DNA of 64,000 bases from Isoetes taiwanensis (taxonomy: Eukaryota; Streptophyta; Lycopodiopsida; Isoetales; Isoetaceae), in the NCBI GenBank assembly GCA_021234155.1, contig JAJEKV010000338.1:62001-126000 (forward strand), in the 5' to 3' direction. This document shows, one piece after another, positions 60,366-64,000 of the stretch (within the stretch, counting starts at the first letter, position 1; every line of letters begins with the position of its first letter). The notes beneath the pieces were generated by a model. It made no database searches. It had not been told where the DNA came from and saw nothing but the letters and a program-made list of their open reading frames with translations. The position numbers and the translations under genes are program-made.

Positions 60366-60420
60366 TATAGAATAGAATAGAATTTTATGCTATGGGGAGT
60401 CTAATGAAATTCCCGACTTG
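60366..60420 (-). mobile_element. Tiny 3'-end fragment with AGAAT tail
   Basis: On the minus strand: cattagactccccatagcat, aaa, then (ATTCT)n at 60367-60382. The tail and the tccccatagcataaaa lead-in parallel the ends of the LINE family at 47.9 and 58.9 kb. It lies about 100 bases upstream of the second MYB start codon. Confidence 0.45.
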
Positions 60421-60523
60421 CAATAAATGGTAGAAGGAAGGACGACTAGTATAACTAAGAAGAAAGATGAGTTGAAGACAGTCCTCTTGTTTACTCGCAA
60501 ATTAGGCCATTTTTTGGTGGAAT

Positions 60524-61517
60524 ATGAAGGGTTGTTCTTGTTGCTCGAGTTCTAGAAAGGTTAGAAGAGGTCTATGGTCTCCAGATGAAGACGCTTGTTT
60601 GCAAAGGTTTATTCAGGCTAATGGGATCAAGTGTTGGAGTCACATTCCTCTTGAAGCTGGTGATGGTCCGCGCCATTTTAATTCAATTCAACTTAATATA
60701 GTCATTGAGTTTCATTATATTTTAATTCAATTCAGTTGAATTAAACTAGACCTATTTTGCTTTACTTCTATATATAATAAATATATGCATTTGTCTTTGC
60801 TTTTGTGACAAAATCATGATCTGAATTGTGGGCAGGACTAGAGCGTTGTGGAAAGAGCTGCAGACTTAGGTGGATCAATTACCTCCGTCCAGACTTGAAA
60901 CGGGGCAACTTCTCTCTTGAAGAACAAAAGGTCATAATTAACCTGCATTCTCAATTTGGCAACAGGTAATCAGCTTAATATGATCTATCCATGCGTTCCT
61001 TTTTTTTTCTCAATAATTCCAAAAGCTTTTATATTGCAGATGGTCTTTTATTGCCAAACAACTACCAGGCCGGACAGATAACGAAATTAAAAACTTCTGG
61101 ACTGGCTATGTCAAGGGCATATCCAGAATTCAAAACATTAGCAAAGTCTTAAATGTAAAAAAAATCTCAAATTTAGATACTGCAACGCACAGACAAGAAT
61201 CTCAATCCCAGTCTGAAGGTACAGCAAGGTCCAGTTCATCATATATATCGAGAAGTGAAAAAATTACAGGTAACACGAGAACACCATTGTTCTTAACATG
61301 GTGGCCAGATTCTGATCCTATTCCGAAACATGATAATTATGCTGCAGCACAATCCCAACACCATCATTTAAGTATTTCGCATGATGATGCAGATCGGTCT
61401 TCTTCGGATGCATCATCTCCGTGCACACTGGAGTTTGCAAATTGGTCTAATAGCATTATGGAAGACATGGACTGGAATGAACTTTGGGATCAATTATGTG
61501 ATGAAAATTTTGCTTGA
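60524..61517 (+). CDS. R2R3-MYB transcription factor 2
   Basis: Nuclear DNA-binding protein, 247 residues, three exons: 60524-60659, 60836-60965, 61040-61517 (TGA). Phases match MYB gene 1. N-terminus is [14 protein letters not shown]2: [16 protein letters not shown], then [11 protein letters not shown] and [20 protein letters not shown]3: [20 protein letters not shown], then [20 protein letters not shown]. The C-terminus is Ser-rich with His/Gln clusters and ends in [18 protein letters not shown], an acidic segment like that of MYB gene 1. The divergent tail and conserved MYB domain indicate an older duplication. Start chosen as the first ATG directly before the CSCC motif, as in the paralogue. 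The WxxVP/WxxIP-EAG form of R2 is shared with several plant subgroups, so I do not name one. Confidence 0.92.
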
Positions 61518-62443
61518 CAACAATAATGTGAAGATTTATGTGCTGTGCATATTTTACATATCTATTGCCATGGTTATTTTCATTGCTAATTTATTGTACC
61601 TATTAGATTGTGGTACATATATATACATATTTTATAAATCAAACGTCAATGTAGATAAAGACCTTTGACAGACTATACTTGCTGCTACAATTCCGGCTCG
61701 TACCTTTGTGGCAAGGCCAATTCTTTTCTTTTGTCCCATTTCGCTGTAGTTTCTGTTCTTCAATCACGAGCCGAACCCTCTTAGTATGGAGGTTGGGGAG
61801 CGGGTCACCTGGAAACCGGAATGGAGGCCCCAACCTCCATTCCCCTATATATATCATATAACTTTCAACACAACATGTTTTGGAATGGTAAAAAATTTCG
61901 CTTGATATTTTTAAGAATGCCAAAACTAATTCGGCCGTTCTCTCCATGGTAGGACCCCAGAATGGTACCGAACACTTTAAATTTAAGGCTTGCTTGCTTT
62001 CGTACCTTTGTGGTAGGCCAATTCTTTTCTTCCATGTCCCATTTCGCTGTAGTTTCTGTTCTTCAATCACGAGCCAAACCCTTTTAGTATGGAGTTCTTC
62101 TTGACCAAAAATAGTGCGCAATAATGGAGCAGAGGATCGACAATGCCTTGTTAGAGCAAATATTTTACTGTTTCTTTCTTCAAGATGGTCTCGTAACTTT
62201 TCAGTATTAATTCATGTTGCTTTATGTTTTTCTTGGCTTGGTCGGTTCTTATTTTCTTCAAAAAAAGTGTCGGACTCTCATACTCTTGCTTTTGAGTCTT
62301 TCTGATCTTCCTCAGCTGGATCTGAAAATTAATCTTTGAATTTTGCTAAGTCCGTTGTTGCCCCAGAACTCATATTGAACCCTAGAACGTCGTATAAATT
62401 CATCGGTCTCTTCTGAAGCTTTAATAATGCTCCCTGCTTATCC
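61518..62443. other. 3' flank of MYB gene 2 with a direct repeat pair
   Basis: A segment of about 100 bases occurs twice in the same direction: 61695-61795 and about 62000-62096 (cgtacctttgtgg, aggccaattcttttcttt, cccatttcgctgtagtttct, cttcaatcacgagcc, ttagtatgga). Between the copies a hairpin is formed by tggaggttgggg and ccccaacctcca (about 61788-61840). No gene is recognised. Confidence 0.6.
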
Positions 62444-62536
62444 ATGGCACTAAGTACCAAGCAGAAGAGATTAAGGAGAAGGGCAACGTATTTTAAATGG
62501 GAAAAACTGGGAGCTGCTATTGAAGCTTATACTGAG
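62444..62536 (+). pseudogene. TPR-like exon with probable frameshift
   Basis: The frame from ATG 62444 runs open to a donor (actgag|gtaccc) and ends YFKWEKLGAAIEAYTE, the second half of a tetratricopeptide repeat. The expected first half, KYQAEEIKEKGN, is present just before it but in a different frame. A one-base indel therefore seems to have split the repeat. It could be a decayed TPR gene copy or a sequencing error in a living one. No other TPR units are seen nearby. Confidence 0.4.
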
Positions 62537-62928
62537 GTACCCTTCAATCTATGTTGGTGCATATATATTGGATCCTCTGTACATTGTTAACCGTAGATTT
62601 TTTGTCCCATAAAATATGTGTCTCAAGGATGCATCTTATGGAGTAGCCTAGCTCTGATAATGTTTTAAGCTTGTGTACTTCTGACCCGTTTCCCCTGAAT
62701 CCATGGTTCGTCAAGCAGTTTTAATTTATTCATGTGCATTGGGATAAAGATTTGGAGATGGTGTAAGCAGCAGATTTTTTGTTGTGGTTTTATGGCTTAT
62801 GGCTTATGGCAGATTTTTTGTTGTGGTGTATTGCTACCTCAAGAAATGAGAACACCCAAGACATTACTTTCTTGATAATTTAGTGGCTTTGGATTTGCTT
62901 GCCTTTTCTTTTTAAAAGTGTTGGACAG

Positions 62929-63197
62929 ATGATCCAGGCAGGCTTTGATGCCAAAGATAGAGCTACCGTTGGATTCTACTGCATTCTTGGCATCCTGGGA
63001 CTTGTGATTGTTTTATTTCTTGCTACTATATGGCAAGTTGCAGCTTCAAATGCATCTGATGATATGCCCTATGGATCAGTCAGAGCAACTTTAGTGGAAA
63101 ATTTGTTGCTTTGGAACCCCATTGCTTGTGCATTGAGCCATCTTGTAGGGTTGATTCCTGAAGTTAGGAAGTTCTTCCTTCCCAGCCTCCATCACCT
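62929..63197 (+). CDS. Possible exon of an unrecognised membrane protein
   Basis: After an AG acceptor (62927-62928) an open frame runs to a GTGAGT donor at 63198. It encodes about 89 residues with one strong hydrophobic segment (FYCILGILGLVIVLFLATIW, residues about 17-36), followed by SVRATLVENLLLWNPIACAL. I recognise no family. It may join the TPR-like exon at 62444-62536 (both splice in phase 0), giving a soluble domain plus a membrane anchor. Further exons would lie to the right. Confidence 0.35.
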
Positions 63198-63834
63198 GTG
63201 AGTTATTTTTATCGTTTTTGCTAGGAACCCAATATGTAGTTTCAGAAGGTGTAAATCTTGGTTTTTATCTGGTCCTCATAAAATTACAGTCATATTCTTA
63301 CATTTATAGCGGTCTTACCCTGTTCTTCATGCTCTAGCATTTTATTTGATGAAACTATATTTAGGCATTTCAATGTAATTTCACAATGACTTGCATTCTT
63401 AGAGTTCTATTTGCTTCATCTACTTTGGTAGATATCCTTTTTTATTGTCTTCTCCATTACTGGCCTATCTCTGCTGTTGGTTACTATTGTTACGTTATTG
63501 AGAGAGTCATGTGGCTTTCCTCAGTTGCCATAGTCTGCCATGTTTTGTTTGAGGGCGTCACTTCTGAATTCATTTGCCCATTTTATTTTCTAGTTTTATT
63601 GTTCAGCATGCTCTATTCAGTTATCCTTCGCCATTGCACTAGACTTCCCTTGGATGGATCAGGACAGTTGTGGAATTGCCAGAAAGCATTTATTGTCATA
63701 TTCATTTCATTTTCATTTTCATTTATTGTCGAGCTTCAAGATCTATAATAGCTGGAATTGTCTATATTGGCTTTTTTTTTAGTGTTTTTTTGTTTTTGCT
63801 TAGAGATGTTTTTGGTTTGAACAAATAAATAAAA
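63198..63834. other. Likely intron or flank, nothing supported
   Basis: A 120-codon hydrophobic open frame (63386-63748) is present, but it has no family match I can see and its composition is T-rich, as expected of intron DNA. Confidence 0.35.
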
Positions 63835-63975
63835 ATTCAAAAAACATTGGCAAGTTCATGAATAACATATAACGTAAAGCACAAATCCCATAACATACAA
63901 AAACAAAAAATTCAAAAAAAAAAAAACATTGATACAAAATGCGTCTAATAAAGCGCGGCCACCATAACATCATCT
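63835..63975 (+). repeat. Second copy of the interspersed repeat at 55011
   Basis: Shares cattggcaagttcatgaata, acatata, agcacaaatcccat, caaaatgcg, and gcggccac-ataacatcatctc with 55011-55140, same direction. The copy probably continues past the window edge. Confidence 0.7.
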
Positions 63976-64000
63976 CCCAAAGTAAGGAATGAAAGAGGCC

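Noticed and set aside
63386-63748. 120-codon hydrophobic open frame
   Set aside because: T-rich DNA gives hydrophobic translations by default. There are no conserved motifs and no convincing splice context.
1-64000. CRISPR arrays, bacterial operons, riboswitches or rRNA genes
   Set aside because: None seen. The repeats present are minisatellites, hairpin elements and retroelement parts in a eukaryotic nuclear context with spliceosomal introns.

Overview
This is a nuclear window from a land plant, most likely a fern. The best clue is an intact 15-exon gene (6642-15390, + strand) for a WDR63/DNAI3/IC140-type intermediate chain of inner-arm axonemal dynein. Only plants with swimming sperm keep this gene: bryophytes, lycophytes, ferns, cycads and Ginkgo. 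Introns of moderate length, plant-type R2R3-MYB genes and a dense mix of LTR elements, LINEs, SINEs and small hairpin elements point to a fern. The species cannot be read from the sequence.

Layout. 1-6400: an LTR of a minus-strand retrotransposon with its primer-binding site, then AT-rich non-genic DNA with a tRNA-Ile-like sequence. 6642-15390: the dynein gene, with SINE-like insertions and a minisatellite in its introns. 15750-22000: a decayed mobile-element region. It holds a plus-strand pseudogene (RING-like finger, KVEET repeats, C48/Ulp1 protease) facing a minus-strand transposase-like remnant with a DFAENY motif. 23600-35300: a nest. A Ty3/gypsy chromovirus-like element (plus strand, 3' LTR about 33869-35282) is truncated by a minus-strand LINE (24240-27062). 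It also carries two copies of a 1.87 kb repeat, each with a hairpin element. 36100-38000: another LINE. 38315-41640: a 1.6-1.7 kb tandem duplication ending just upstream of the first MYB gene (41836-42884). 43000-58960: LINEs of two types and degenerate DNA. 60524-61517: a second, paralogous MYB gene. 62444-63197: possible exons of an unrecognised gene.

Only three genes look functional: the dynein chain and the two MYB factors. The two MYBs share intron positions, an N-terminal CSCC motif and an acidic EDxDWNxLW-type tail, so they are an old local duplication. Most other coding-looking sequence is mobile-element debris. Many of its stops and lost catalytic residues fit C-to-T or G-to-A change, as expected of methylated, silenced elements.
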